64,000 nt of DNA from Clostridium sp. 1001275B_160808_H3 (lineage in GTDB: Bacteria; Bacillota; Clostridia; Clostridiales; Clostridiaceae), in contig NZ_JADNAT010000002.1 of the NCBI RefSeq assembly GCF_015550425.1, positions 124,001-188,000 on the forward strand, given 5' to 3'. Made by a program: the position numbers and the translations under genes. Shown piece by piece: positions 36,585 to 45,544 of the stretch. The notes under the pieces are model-generated. The model saw nothing but the letters and a program-made list of their open reading frames with translations. It made no database searches and was not told the origin of the DNA. Every line of letters begins with the position of its first letter. The first letter of the stretch is position 1.

Positions 36585-39500
36585 ATGAAAAATATAGCAT
36601 ATAAAAAATCAATAACAAGAGAAATACTATCTTCAAAAGCAAGGTTTATTTCAATATTAGCAATAATATTTTTAGGCGTAGCTGTTTATTCTGGAATAAA
36701 ATCAGCTGGTCCAGACTTAAAAGATTCTATAAACGAATTTTTTAATCAGCAAAACTTAATGGATAGTAAGATAGTATCTAGTATAGGTCTTAATGATAAT
36801 GATTTAAAGTTACTTGAAAATAACGATAAAATTTTAGATTATTATGCAACACATAGCATAGATGTAAATTTAACTAATACAAATAATGTTGTTAGATTTA
36901 TGGAGTATAATCCTAATGATTCTATTAATATGAATAATCCTATTGTTATAGAAGGTAGGTTACCTGAAAATAGTGGAGAAATAGCTTTAGATAAAAATGC
37001 TTTAAAGGAAAATGAAAATCTAAAAATAAGCGATAATTATACAATAGAATCTGATATAAACTTAGATGAGTATTTTAGTAAGAAAACTTTTAAGATAGTT
37101 GGATTTGTTCAAAGTCCTATGTATATAGAAAATATATCTAGAGGGACAACTACTGTTGGAAAAGGAAGTATTGATTATTTTGCAATTTTAAATAGTAGTG
37201 ATATATCAATGGATGTATATACTGAAATATATGTACGATTTAAAAATGTAGAAAGTCTTGGCTCATATAGTGATGAATATAAAGAAAAGATGGAAGAAAA
37301 TAATAAGTATCTTGAAGATTTATATTCAAATAGAGCTATAGAAAGAGTTGAAGAAATAAAATCAGAAGCACAAAAAGAGTTTGATAAAGCTTATAAAGAA
37401 ATAGAAGATGGTGAAATAAAGCTTGAAGATGCTCAAAAAGAAATAGATGATGGGAAGATTCAACTTATTGACGGAAAAAATCAATATAGAGAAGCTGTAG
37501 AAAAATATAATCAAGAAATTAAAGATGGTGAATTAAAACTAATTGAAGGTGAAAAGCAATTAGTTGATGGACAAAATGAATTAGATAAGCAAAAAGAACA
37601 ATTTTCAAATGGAGAAATAAAGCTTCAGTCAGCTAAAGTTGAACTTGATAATGCAAAGCAGGAATTTTTAAATAAAGGAATTGATCCTACTAAAAGTACA
37701 AAAGAATATGAGAATCAAATAGAAGGATTAAATATGTTAATTAAAACATATGATGAACTTTCAAATGATATAAAAGAAACAACAAGCAATCTAAAAGATG
37801 ATGATAGAATTCCAAATGAGAAAATTCAATATTGGAAAGGAATTATATCTAACCAAGGCTTAGGATTAACTGCTTTAAATGATTTAGTAAATGCTTTAGA
37901 ACAAAATCCAGAAAATATTTCTCTGGCACTTAATATTTCTAATGCTATAGAAGCAGCTAGTAAAACTGTAAGTGAAAATAAATCCAAATTAGATACTTTA
38001 GTGGCGGGAATAACTAAGTATCAGCAAGGAGTAACTGCTTATGAAGAGCAAGTTAAAGTATTTAATGAAGGTAAGATAAAACTTGAAGAAGCCGAAAAGC
38101 AATTAGATAAAGGACAAGAAGAAATTATAAAAGGAAAAGCAGATCTTGAAGAAGGTAAAACTCAAGGTAAGTTAGAGCTTGATAAGGCTAAGAAAGAGCT
38201 TGAGGATTCAGAACAAAAACTTCTTGATGGAGAAAAAGAAATTGCAGAAAATAGAGAAAAGCTAATAGATGGACGAAAAGAAATAGATAAGGAAAAGGAA
38301 AAACTAAATGATTTAGATGATAGCAAATATTATTTCTTTGATAGGGAGGATAATCCTGGTTATACAACTTATAAAGGTTCAATTGATAGCTTAGATAAGA
38401 TAGCTTTAGTATTTCCTGTGTTTTTCTTCTTAGTTGCAGCACTTATATGCTTAACTACAATGACTAGAATGGTAGAAGAAAATAGAGTAGAAATAGGAAC
38501 ACTAAAAGCTTTAGGATATAGAGATTTAGAAATAGCTAAAAAGTTTGTAGTTTATGCAGCATTAGCTAGTATTATAGGAAGTATTCTTGGTATAGCAATT
38601 GGAAGTAGCATGCTTCCGTATATAGTTAGCCAAGCGTATTCAGCTTCATTTACTTTACCAAATGTAAATATATATTTTTATCCATCTTATATAATTCAAT
38701 CTTTAGTAGCTTCAATAGTTTGTACAGTAGGAGCAGCTTTAATTGTATTAAAAGGAGAATTAATAGATAGTCCTTCTAATTTGATGAGAATAAAAGCTCC
38801 AAAGGTTGGTAAGAAGATATTATTAGAAAGAATTACACCATTATGGAAAAGATTAAACTTTAATCAAAAGGTTACTTTCAGGAATCTTTTTAGATATAAA
38901 CAAAGGATGTTAATGACAATCCTTGGTATATCAGGATGCATGGCTATGCTTGTTGCAGGATTAGCCCTTGAAAAATCTAATTCTTCAGTCATGGGTATTC
39001 AGTTTGGTAAATTAATTAAATATGATGCTATGGTAATATTTAATGACAAGAATATTGAAAAAGAAAATGAAGAATATAATGAGTCTTTAAATAACTTAAG
39101 AGGATATGAAAGTAGCTTAAACATTTATCAAGATTCAGTTACTTTTAGCAAAGAAGGTGTAAGCAAGCAAACTGCCACTATGTATGTACCAGAAAATACA
39201 GATGAATTAAATAAGTATATATTACTAAATGATAGAGAACGTGGTATTGAGTACAAATTATCAAATAGTGGAGTAATTATAAATGAAAAACTAGCAAAAA
39301 TTTTAGATGCATCTGTAGGTGATAATATAATTGTAACAGATTCAAAAAATAATGATTATGAAGTTAAGGTAGATAATATAGTAGAAAATTATGCTGGACA
39401 TTATATGTATTTATCACCAGACTATTATAAAGAAGTATTTAATAGTGAGCTAATATATAATGCGCAATTATTAAATTTAAATTCAGAAAGAGAAGATGAT

Positions 39501-39992
39501 GATAAAGTATCTACTACTCTTATGGATAACGATAAAGTAATAAATGTTACACTTGCTTCAAAGATGAAGAGTTTAAGTGAATCTGCTGATTTAGGATTAG
39601 TTATGATAGTAATAATAGTAGCTTCAGGAAGTTTAGCATTTGTTGTATTATATAACTTAATAAATATAAATGTATCTGAACGTATAAGAGAAATATCTAC
39701 AATAAAGGTATTAGGTTTTTATGATAGTGAAGTAGCAATGTATATATTTAGAGAAAACATAATACTTACTATATTAGGAATACTTTTAGGTACATTCCTC
39801 GGTAAAATACTATATGTATTTTTAGTAAGTACGGCAGAAATGGATAATATGATGATGATACCAACTGTAAATATAAGTGGCTATATAATTGCTGGATTAA
39901 TTACAATGTTTTTTGCAATATTAGTTATGATAATGATGCATATAAAACTAAAAAAAGTAAATATGGTAGATGCATTAAAATCTATAGAGTAA
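36585..39992 (+). CDS. Large FtsX-type ABC permease with long extracytoplasmic coiled coil
   Basis: 1135 residues. First membrane segment near 20-40, then a long extracytoplasmic region containing a heptad-like coiled coil (about 250-610) built of repeats such as DGEIKLEDAQKEIDDG and EKQLDKGQEEI. Next comes an FtsX domain with three membrane segments (about 610-740) and a second FtsX domain at the C-terminus (about 1000-1130). With its ATPase it probably moves a peptide or lipid-like compound across or out of the membrane, or senses it. The coiled coil resembles the extracytoplasmic stalk regions of YhgE-type proteins. Substrate unknown. Confidence 0.9.
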   Translation: MKNIAYKKSITREILSSKARFISILAIIFLGVAVYSGIKSAGPDLKDSINEFFNQQNLMDSKIVSSIGLNDNDLKLLENNDKILDYYATHSIDVNLTNTNNVVRFMEYNPNDSINMNNPIVIEGRLPENSGEIALDKNALKENENLKISDNYTIESDINLDEYFSKKTFKIVGFVQSPMYIENISRGTTTVGKGSIDYFAILNSSDISMDVYTEIYVRFKNVESLGSYSDEYKEKMEENNKYLEDLYSNRAIERVEEIKSEAQKEFDKAYKEIEDGEIKLEDAQKEIDDGKIQLIDGKNQYREAVEKYNQEIKDGELKLIEGEKQLVDGQNELDKQKEQFSNGEIKLQSAKVELDNAKQEFLNKGIDPTKSTKEYENQIEGLNMLIKTYDELSNDIKETTSNLKDDDRIPNEKIQYWKGIISNQGLGLTALNDLVNALEQNPENISLALNISNAIEAASKTVSENKSKLDTLVAGITKYQQGVTAYEEQVKVFNEGKIKLEEAEKQLDKGQEEIIKGKADLEEGKTQGKLELDKAKKELEDSEQKLLDGEKEIAENREKLIDGRKEIDKEKEKLNDLDDSKYYFFDREDNPGYTTYKGSIDSLDKIALVFPVFFFLVAALICLTTMTRMVEENRVEIGTLKALGYRDLEIAKKFVVYAALASIIGSILGIAIGSSMLPYIVSQAYSASFTLPNVNIYFYPSYIIQSLVASIVCTVGAALIVLKGELIDSPSNLMRIKAPKVGKKILLERITPLWKRLNFNQKVTFRNLFRYKQRMLMTILGISGCMAMLVAGLALEKSNSSVMGIQFGKLIKYDAMVIFNDKNIEKENEEYNESLNNLRGYESSLNIYQDSVTFSKEGVSKQTATMYVPENTDELNKYILLNDRERGIEYKLSNSGVIINEKLAKILDASVGDNIIVTDSKNNDYEVKVDNIVENYAGHYMYLSPDYYKEVFNSELIYNAQLLNLNSEREDDDKVSTTLMDNDKVINVTLASKMKSLSESADLGLVMIVIIVASGSLAFVVLYNLININVSERIREISTIKVLGFYDSEVAMYIFRENIILTILGILLGTFLGKILYVFLVSTAEMDNMMMIPTVNISGYIIAGLITMFFAILVMIMMHIKLKKVNMVDALKSIE

Positions 39993-40002
39993 AGGTCAAA
40001 GT

Positions 40003-40031
40003 AAAGGAAGTCGCGTTTCGCGACTTCCTTT
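40003..40031. terminator. Palindromic terminator after the ABC operon
   Basis: AAAGGAAGTCGCG pairs perfectly with CGCGACTTCCTTT around TTT, followed by ATTTATG. Same design as the hairpin at 23844. Confidence 0.83.
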
Positions 40032-40229
40032 ATTTATGAATAGGTTAACTTACTATAGATGGATTATGATGGAGATTTTTAATCCTTTAGAGTATATTAT
40101 TTGTTGTACTATTATACAGAAATAAAAAATTAGAAGAATATATAAATGAATTAATATTTTAGTAACATAATTATATATTTGTAATACACTATATTAGAAA
40201 GCTTTTATATAATTTTGAGGTGATTCAAG

Positions 40230-40772
40230 ATGTTAAATGATTATTGTTTTAATAATAAACTAGAATTCAAATCATTAATATTCAATGCTGGAACAATTAA
40301 TGATGCTGAAGAAACTTCACCTGACACTGTACCTCTAGGAAGTGCTACTTCTAGTATTAGAATATTAGGATGGCTTCTTCCTCAAGGTGATACAAATGAG
40401 TATTCACTAACTTTTAGCGTTCCGAGGGATGCTATTAGGTCTTCAAGAGCTAGGGTGTTTGTTCATTTATTAACCGATAATTCAAATACTCCAATTGGAA
40501 ATAGGTTTGCAATAAGGTTGTCATCATTATTTACTAGAGTTAATGGAGTAGTAAATATAGCAAATTTAAGGACTATGAATAGAGTTAATATTCCAATACA
40601 AAACTCACCAGGAAATTTTCAATATAATCATTATGTATTAGAATTTGAATTAAATGATATTATTAGAGCAGAAGATTTTGCTCTTTTAAGTGTTGCACGT
40701 ATTCCAAACAATAATGACTTTGCTGGTGCATTACTTCTAACAAGTATAGAGTTTAGATATTTAAGCAATTAA
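40230..40772 (+). CDS. Unknown 180-residue protein, probably beta-rich
   Basis: I do not recognise the family. ATG follows TTTTGAGGTGATTCAAG, a good ribosome binding site. There is no signal peptide, membrane segment or cysteine beyond Cys6. The sequence alternates short hydrophobic strands with polar loops (SIRILGWLLPQGDTNEYSLTFSV; FALLSVARIPNNNDF), suggesting a beta-sandwich. It stands alone between two terminators (40003 and 40811). A spore-surface or carbohydrate-binding role would be a guess. Confidence 0.75.
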   Translation: MLNDYCFNNKLEFKSLIFNAGTINDAEETSPDTVPLGSATSSIRILGWLLPQGDTNEYSLTFSVPRDAIRSSRARVFVHLLTDNSNTPIGNRFAIRLSSLFTRVNGVVNIANLRTMNRVNIPIQNSPGNFQYNHYVLEFELNDIIRAEDFALLSVARIPNNNDFAGALLLTSIEFRYLSN

Positions 40773-40810
40773 GTTAAAAAGTAAATTAAAAGGTAAATTA
40801 AAAATAAGTG

Positions 40811-40838
40811 GGGCTATTGAAAAATAGCCCTTGTTATT
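40811..40838 (+). terminator. Intrinsic terminator after the 180-residue protein gene
   Basis: GGGCTATT pairs with AATAGCCC around a GAAA tetraloop, then TTGTTATT. Confidence 0.87.
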
Positions 40839-41038
40839 ATATCTTCAATAATTACATAAAAATATTGGTTATCCTGTACATTATTATTTCAAAATTTATA
40901 ATAAACCAAATAATAATGTTTATTTATAATGAAAAAAATAAATATATAAGTGATTGCAGTATTGTATCGATAAAATTGATTTTAAGATTAGAAAGTGTAA
41001 AATTTATAGTAAGTTTTACCAGTAAAGGGGCGGTTGTT

Positions 41039-41629
41039 TTGAATAAACAAACAAGAATAAAAAAATTAAATCAAACAGCATTATTAGCAGCATTATGTTT
41101 TGTATCATTTACTTATTTACAAATTAAAATACCAATCCCGGGAGGAAATACAACTTCACTTCATATTGGGAATGCATTTTGTGTCTTAGCTGCATTATTA
41201 CTTGGTGGATGGTATGGAGGACTAGCAGGAGCAATAGGGATGACTATTGCAGATTTGTTAGATCCTGTATATATAATGGTAGCACCAAAAACATTCATCT
41301 TAAAATTGTGTATTGGATTGATAACTGGATTAATTGCACATAGAATTGCAAAAATTAGTGAAAATAATGATAAAAAGTATATTTTTAAGTGGAGCATTAT
41401 TGCATCTGTTGGTGGGTTGGTTTTTAATGTAGTAGCAGACCCTATAGTTGGATTTTTTTATAAACAATTTATATTGGGACAACCACAAGATGCAGCAGCT
41501 ATTTTAGCTAAAATAAGTGCAGTTACTACATTGGTAAATGCGATAGTTTCTACAATAGTAGTAGTAATTATATATAATGTATTAAGACCTATATTAAATA
41601 AAGAAGGGTTATTAATGAAAATAGACTAA
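41039..41629 (+). CDS. ECF transporter substrate-binding (S) component
   Basis: About 196 residues with five to six membrane segments. The start is taken as TTG 41039 (NKQTRIKKLN next), preceded by AAAGGGGCGG; the open frame extends up to 40808, but that part overlaps a terminator and is not protein-like. LQIKIPIPGG, LHIGNAFCVLAALLLGG, the GGLAGAIGMTIADL segment and PKTFILKLCIG are typical of vitamin-uptake S components. It would pair with the shared EcfA/EcfT module encoded elsewhere. The vitamin cannot be deduced; no riboswitch is seen upstream. Confidence 0.82.
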   Translation: MNKQTRIKKLNQTALLAALCFVSFTYLQIKIPIPGGNTTSLHIGNAFCVLAALLLGGWYGGLAGAIGMTIADLLDPVYIMVAPKTFILKLCIGLITGLIAHRIAKISENNDKKYIFKWSIIASVGGLVFNVVADPIVGFFYKQFILGQPQDAAAILAKISAVTTLVNAIVSTIVVVIIYNVLRPILNKEGLLMKID

Positions 41630-41681
41630 AGATAATATTATGTAGCTTTTCAATTAATTTTTAGTGATAATTATTTTAATT

Positions 41682-41723
41682 TTTTAATCTAATTTTAATC
41701 TTTCTTATATTTTAGATTAATCT
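41682..41723 (+). promoter_or_regulatory. Helically phased TTAATCT repeats before the DUF4342 gene
   Basis: TTTTAATCT occurs at 41682-41690 and 41693-41701 (11-bp period), and TTAATCT again at 41717-41723, 33 bases after the first core (41684). A TATTAT -10 candidate lies at 41732-41737. Tandem 11-bp-spaced repeats are what OmpR-type regulators bind, and an OmpR-type regulator gene is in this cluster. Binding is inferred. Confidence 0.45.
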
Positions 41724-41780
41724 TTCCAAAGTATTATATAACCATGATGAATGATTAATAAATACATGGAGGTAAATCAA

Positions 41781-42323
41781 ATGGAAAGAAATGAAATGAT
41801 TGAAATTATAATTGCAAAAGCTAAGATAACTCGTGAAGAGGCAATAGATGCTTTGGAAAAATGTAACTGGGATGTTGTAGATACTATTATATATCTAGAG
41901 AGAAATGGGAAAATAGAAAATAATGAAACTACTACAATAATTGAAGTTAAAGAAGAAGATCAAAAGCAAGAAAAAAATGAAAATAGTAAAAGGTATAAAG
42001 AAGGATATGGTGGAATTGGAGAAATCATAGGTAGAATATTTAAATTTATAGGTAAATTTATAAAAAAGGGGAATGAGAACTTTTTTGAAATAAAAAAAGA
42101 TAATGAAAAGCCAATAAGAGTATCAATAACAGTATCAATACTTCTATTAGTATTTTTATTTGCACCAACTATAGTATTATTAGTAATTGGACTATTCTGT
42201 GGATATAAATATTCATTAGCTGGTGCTAATATTAATTATGATGGAGTAAATAGTGTTTTTGAAAAAGCATCAGAATCAGCAGATACTATTAAAAAGGACT
42301 TTAAAGAAGGCTATGAGAAATAA
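41781..42323 (+). CDS. DUF4342 membrane protein with UBA-like N-terminus (copy 1)
   Basis: 180 residues from ATG 41781 (GGAGGT 7 bases upstream). The N-terminus (EMIEIIIAKAKITREEAIDALEKCNWDVVDTIIYLE) is a UBA-like three-helix domain of the DUF4342 type. A basic linker and a hydrophobic segment (SILLLVFLFAPTIVLLVIGL) follow, then a charged tail. DUF4342 genes often sit beside two-component systems in Firmicutes; their role is unknown to me. A second copy lies at 42963, next to the response regulator. Confidence 0.85.
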   Translation: MERNEMIEIIIAKAKITREEAIDALEKCNWDVVDTIIYLERNGKIENNETTTIIEVKEEDQKQEKNENSKRYKEGYGGIGEIIGRIFKFIGKFIKKGNENFFEIKKDNEKPIRVSITVSILLLVFLFAPTIVLLVIGLFCGYKYSLAGANINYDGVNSVFEKASESADTIKKDFKEGYEK

Positions 42324-42394
42324 TGAATGATAATTAGACTTAATGATATGTATTAACTTTCCGATTTTTATAATGACATCTTATAATTTCTGAA

Positions 42395-42752
42395 TTGCCA
42401 ATTAAATTATCATTAGCAATCAATATTTTTAGCACTAATACTATTTATATCATTGCCTAACATTGTTAGTGCAAGTACTACATCTAATTATTATAAGCCT
42501 ATACCAACTATTTCAAAAACATATACAGAGGGTTTTCATAAATTTAATAATGCAACTGATGTTGATATAGGCGTAACACTACTTACTCAAGTTCCTACTA
42601 AAATTATGATTCTTGATGAAGATATGAATATTCAATTTATTAGCTCAATACCATATAACACTAGATTTTATCTCCGTAATATTGCACCAAAAAAAATAAT
42701 AGCAATAATTGGTGATGGCGAAGTAGCACTATCATTTGAAAAAAGTAAATAG
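42395..42752 (+). pseudogene. Exported small protein gene with damaged start
   Basis: The frame ending at 42752 encodes a signal-peptide-like h-region (FLALILFISLPNIVSAS) followed by about 90 residues, but no start codon with a ribosome binding site precedes it: the frame meets TAG at 42414. The neighbouring frame supplies a plausible N-terminus (TTG 42395, LPIKLSLAI), so a 1-nt shift near 42420 probably broke the gene. The mature part (GFHKFNNATDVDIGV, then LTQVPTKIMILDED) is not a family I know. Translation from TTG 42453 is possible but would lack the signal peptide. Confidence 0.5.
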
Positions 42753-42772
42753 ATTATACTATAAAATTATCT

Positions 42773-42815
42773 AAATACCGTATATTAAGAAATGAATATA
42801 CGGTATTTTTTATTT
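42773..42815 (+). terminator. Intrinsic terminator
   Basis: AAATACCGTATATT pairs with AATATACGGTATTT around AAGAAATG, then TTTTATTT. Confidence 0.9.
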
Positions 42816-42962
42816 CGAAATAATATCAAATTGGTTATGAGATTATTATTTGTAAAAGTATTGTGCAATTTATTAAAAAATTAATATACTTATCATAAGT
42901 AAAATAGTAAAATTTAAATAATATATGTTATTTTTATATGCCATAGATATGGAGGTTTATTT

Positions 42963-43502
42963 ATGGATAAGCATAAGCTAGTAGAGAAATTAAGAAAAAA
43001 AACAAATATAAGTTATGAGGAAGCTAAAAAAGTTTTAGAAAATAGCAATTGGGATATATTAGATGCTTTATTGTACTTAGAGGAAAGTGGAAAAGTTGAA
43101 AAGCCTTCTGTTAGCATTTTTTATACTAATGAAACAAGATATACTGGAGAAATACAAGTTATTAGAAATAATGAAGAATATAAGTATAAAACTAACAGCA
43201 GTTTTCAAGGAATATTTGAAGCTATATGTAAGTTTATAGATACATGTAATAATATTTTCCTAGAGATAAAAAAGGCAAACAAGATATTTTTAAAGATTCC
43301 ACTTACAGTAGTGATTTTACTTTCGTTTTTTATGTTTTGGATTATTATTCCTTTAATTATTGTTGGACTATTTTTTGATATAGAATTTTATGTTTATGCA
43401 AATAGTATCAATACAGATAAAGTTAATAAGATACTAAATGAGATTTCAAAATATGTAAAAGATATAAAAGAGAAGTTTAAAAAGGGTGTTAAGAATGACT
43501 AA
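42963..43502 (+). CDS. DUF4342 membrane protein with UBA-like N-terminus (copy 2)
   Basis: 179 residues. The N-terminal UBA-like domain (KLRKKTNISYEEAKKVLENSNWDILDALLYLEESGKVE) is clear, followed by a middle region, a membrane segment (LTVVILLSFFMFWIIIPLIIVGLFF) and a charged tail. TATGGAGG precedes the ATG. Its end overlaps the response regulator start by 8 bases, so it is translationally coupled to the two-component pair and may act in the same pathway. Paralogue of the gene at 41781. Confidence 0.87.
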   Translation: MDKHKLVEKLRKKTNISYEEAKKVLENSNWDILDALLYLEESGKVEKPSVSIFYTNETRYTGEIQVIRNNEEYKYKTNSSFQGIFEAICKFIDTCNNIFLEIKKANKIFLKIPLTVVILLSFFMFWIIIPLIIVGLFFDIEFYVYANSINTDKVNKILNEISKYVKDIKEKFKKGVKND

Positions 43503-44175
43503 GATTTTAATAGTTGAAGATGAAGAAAAGCTAGCAAGGTTTATTGAACTTGAGTTAAAACATGAAGGATATGAAGTAGTAAAAGCTAATAATGGAAGAA
43601 CAGGTCTTGAAATTGCAGAAAAAGGTGAGATGGATTTAATCCTACTTGATATAATGCTTCCAGAAATCAATGGTCTTGAAGTATTAAGAAGGCTTAGAAG
43701 AATTTCAGATATTCCAGTTATAATGCTTACTGCAAGAGATGCGATTATGGATAAAGTTTCAGGCCTTGATGCAGGTGCAGATGATTATATAACTAAGCCA
43801 TTTGCAATTGAAGAATTGCTTGCAAGAATAAGAACAGCGCTTAAAAAGAGAATAGTTACAGTAAAAAAGGATGAAGACATATTAAGATGTGGGTTATTAT
43901 CATTAGACAAAATGAAGTATAAGGTAATTTATGATAGTACAGAAATAGAGCTTACAAATAGAGAATTTACTTTGTTGCAAATATTAATGGAAAACAAGAA
44001 TATAGTACTAACTAGAAATACACTTATGGAAAAGGTATGTGGATATGATTATATTGGAGAAACAAATGTTATAGATGTTTATATAAGATATTTAAGAACA
44101 AAAATAGATGATATGTTTAAAGTAAAAATAATAACTACAGTTCGTGGTGTGGGGTACGTAATTAAGGATGAGTAA
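43495..44175 (+). CDS. OmpR-family response regulator
   Basis: 226 residues from ATG 43495 (AAGGGTG upstream); the GTG nine bases earlier in frame is less likely. Receiver domain with phosphoacceptor Asp52 (LILLDIMLPE) and Lys in ITKPFAIEELLAR, then a winged-helix domain (ELTNREFTLLQILMENKN, YIRYLRTKID, TTVRGVGYV). It overlaps the DUF4342 gene before it and the kinase gene after it. Phased TTAATCT repeats at 41682-41723 are a possible target. Confidence 0.95.
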   Translation: MTKILIVEDEEKLARFIELELKHEGYEVVKANNGRTGLEIAEKGEMDLILLDIMLPEINGLEVLRRLRRISDIPVIMLTARDAIMDKVSGLDAGADDYITKPFAIEELLARIRTALKKRIVTVKKDEDILRCGLLSLDKMKYKVIYDSTEIELTNREFTLLQILMENKNIVLTRNTLMEKVCGYDYIGETNVIDVYIRYLRTKIDDMFKVKIITTVRGVGYVIKDE

Positions 44176-45418
44176 AAAGATTAAAAACAAAAATGTTACA
44201 TCTATTGCAATAAAGTTAAATTCCATTTTTATAAGAGATTTATTTTTTAAGTTTATTTTAATTGATATATTTATAATTATTATATTTATTGGTATTTGGT
44301 GTGTTGAAAGTGAATTAAGTTTTTATGGTGAATTTATAAAAAATGCTCAAAGGTCTTTTAACTTTTATCCTATAGAAACAGCAACTTATAAAGTTGTCTT
44401 TGATGATGGAAAGATCATGATTAAAGAAGCTAGTACTTTTTTAAATCTTGTTATAAGAGCTATTAGTGTTATTGGAATCATAGAATTTATTATGCTATTA
44501 AATGAAATAATATTTGGTACTTCAAAAAATAGAAAAGTTTTAAAACCACTTAATGAAATAGCAGAAACTGCAAGTAGACTTAGTGATATGGCTTTTGATG
44601 AAGAAAAATTTCATAGTCTTGAAGATGCTATATCTAAGATTAGTCCAATTGCATCTGATGAAAGAATTCATATTGGAGATAGTGAACTTCAGGGGTTAGA
44701 GGAAGCAATTAATAACTTATTAGATAGAATGAGAGAATCTTATAGACAACAAGCAAGGTTTGTTTCAGATGCTTCACATGAGCTTAGAACTCCTATTTCT
44801 GTAATTCAAGGATATGCAAATATGCTAGATCGTTGGGGAAAAGATGATGAAGAAGTATTAGAAGAATCTATTGCAGCTATAAAAAGTGAATCAGAAAATA
44901 TGAAAAACTTAGTGGAGCAGTTGTTATTTCTAGCTAGAGGTATTAATGGTAAAACTCAACTTAAACTTAGAGAATTTTCACTTAATGATATGATGAAAGA
45001 AGTATTAGAAGAATCTCAAATGATAGATAAATATCACACATACACATATATAGATTCAGAAGATATAAAAGTTTATGGTGATATATCCTTACTTAAACAA
45101 ACAGCTAGAATATTAATAGAAAATGCAGCAAAATACACGGATAAACGTGAAGAGATAATATTAAAATGTGGCAAAAATGATAATAATGAACCTTATTTTT
45201 CAATTCAAGATAATGGAATAGGAATGGATGAAAATGACGTAGTTCATATATTTGAACGCTTTTTTAGAGCAGATACTGCAAGGGTTAGAAAAAATGGTGG
45301 CACAGGGCTTGGACTCTCTATTGCTAAATGGATTATTGATAGTCACAATGGATATTTTAGCGTCTTGAGTAGGAAAGAAATAGGTACGAGAATAACTGTT
45401 TTTCTTCCAGAAAGATAA
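44168..45418 (+). CDS. Two-component sensor histidine kinase
   Basis: 416 residues. Two membrane segments (about 24-46 and 95-118) flank a short extracytoplasmic loop, followed by a HAMP-like linker, HisKA with His204 (SDASHELRTPISVIQGYANML) and HATPase (ENAAKYTDK, DNGIGMDE, GGTGLGLSIAKWI). It resembles ArlS/CssS-like orthodox kinases. Cognate to the overlapping OmpR-type regulator. Signal unknown; the DUF4342 proteins are candidate membrane partners. Confidence 0.93.
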   Translation: MSKKIKNKNVTSIAIKLNSIFIRDLFFKFILIDIFIIIIFIGIWCVESELSFYGEFIKNAQRSFNFYPIETATYKVVFDDGKIMIKEASTFLNLVIRAISVIGIIEFIMLLNEIIFGTSKNRKVLKPLNEIAETASRLSDMAFDEEKFHSLEDAISKISPIASDERIHIGDSELQGLEEAINNLLDRMRESYRQQARFVSDASHELRTPISVIQGYANMLDRWGKDDEEVLEESIAAIKSESENMKNLVEQLLFLARGINGKTQLKLREFSLNDMMKEVLEESQMIDKYHTYTYIDSEDIKVYGDISLLKQTARILIENAAKYTDKREEIILKCGKNDNNEPYFSIQDNGIGMDENDVVHIFERFFRADTARVRKNGGTGLGLSIAKWIIDSHNGYFSVLSRKEIGTRITVFLPER

Positions 45419-45491
45419 GAAATGTACTTAAATAATAAACTATGTACAATATTGATAGATGTAAATTTGAAAAAGTACAATATTAAATGTA

Positions 45492-45526
45492 AGCTCTACG
45501 ACAAATGTTGTAGAGCTATAATTTTC
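45492..45526. terminator. Terminator between convergent genes
   Basis: AGCTCTACGACA pairs with TTGTAGAGCT (a one-base bulge) around AATG, followed by ATAATTTT. Serves the kinase gene and possibly the minus-strand gene. Confidence 0.75.
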
Positions 45527-45544
45527 ATTGAGATAAAAATGTAA

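Noticed and set aside
40808..41038. N-terminal extension of the ECF S-component frame up to 40808
   Set aside because: It begins at the upstream gene's terminator hairpin (40811-40838) and its translation is not protein-like; TTG 41039 with AAAGGGGCGG is better.
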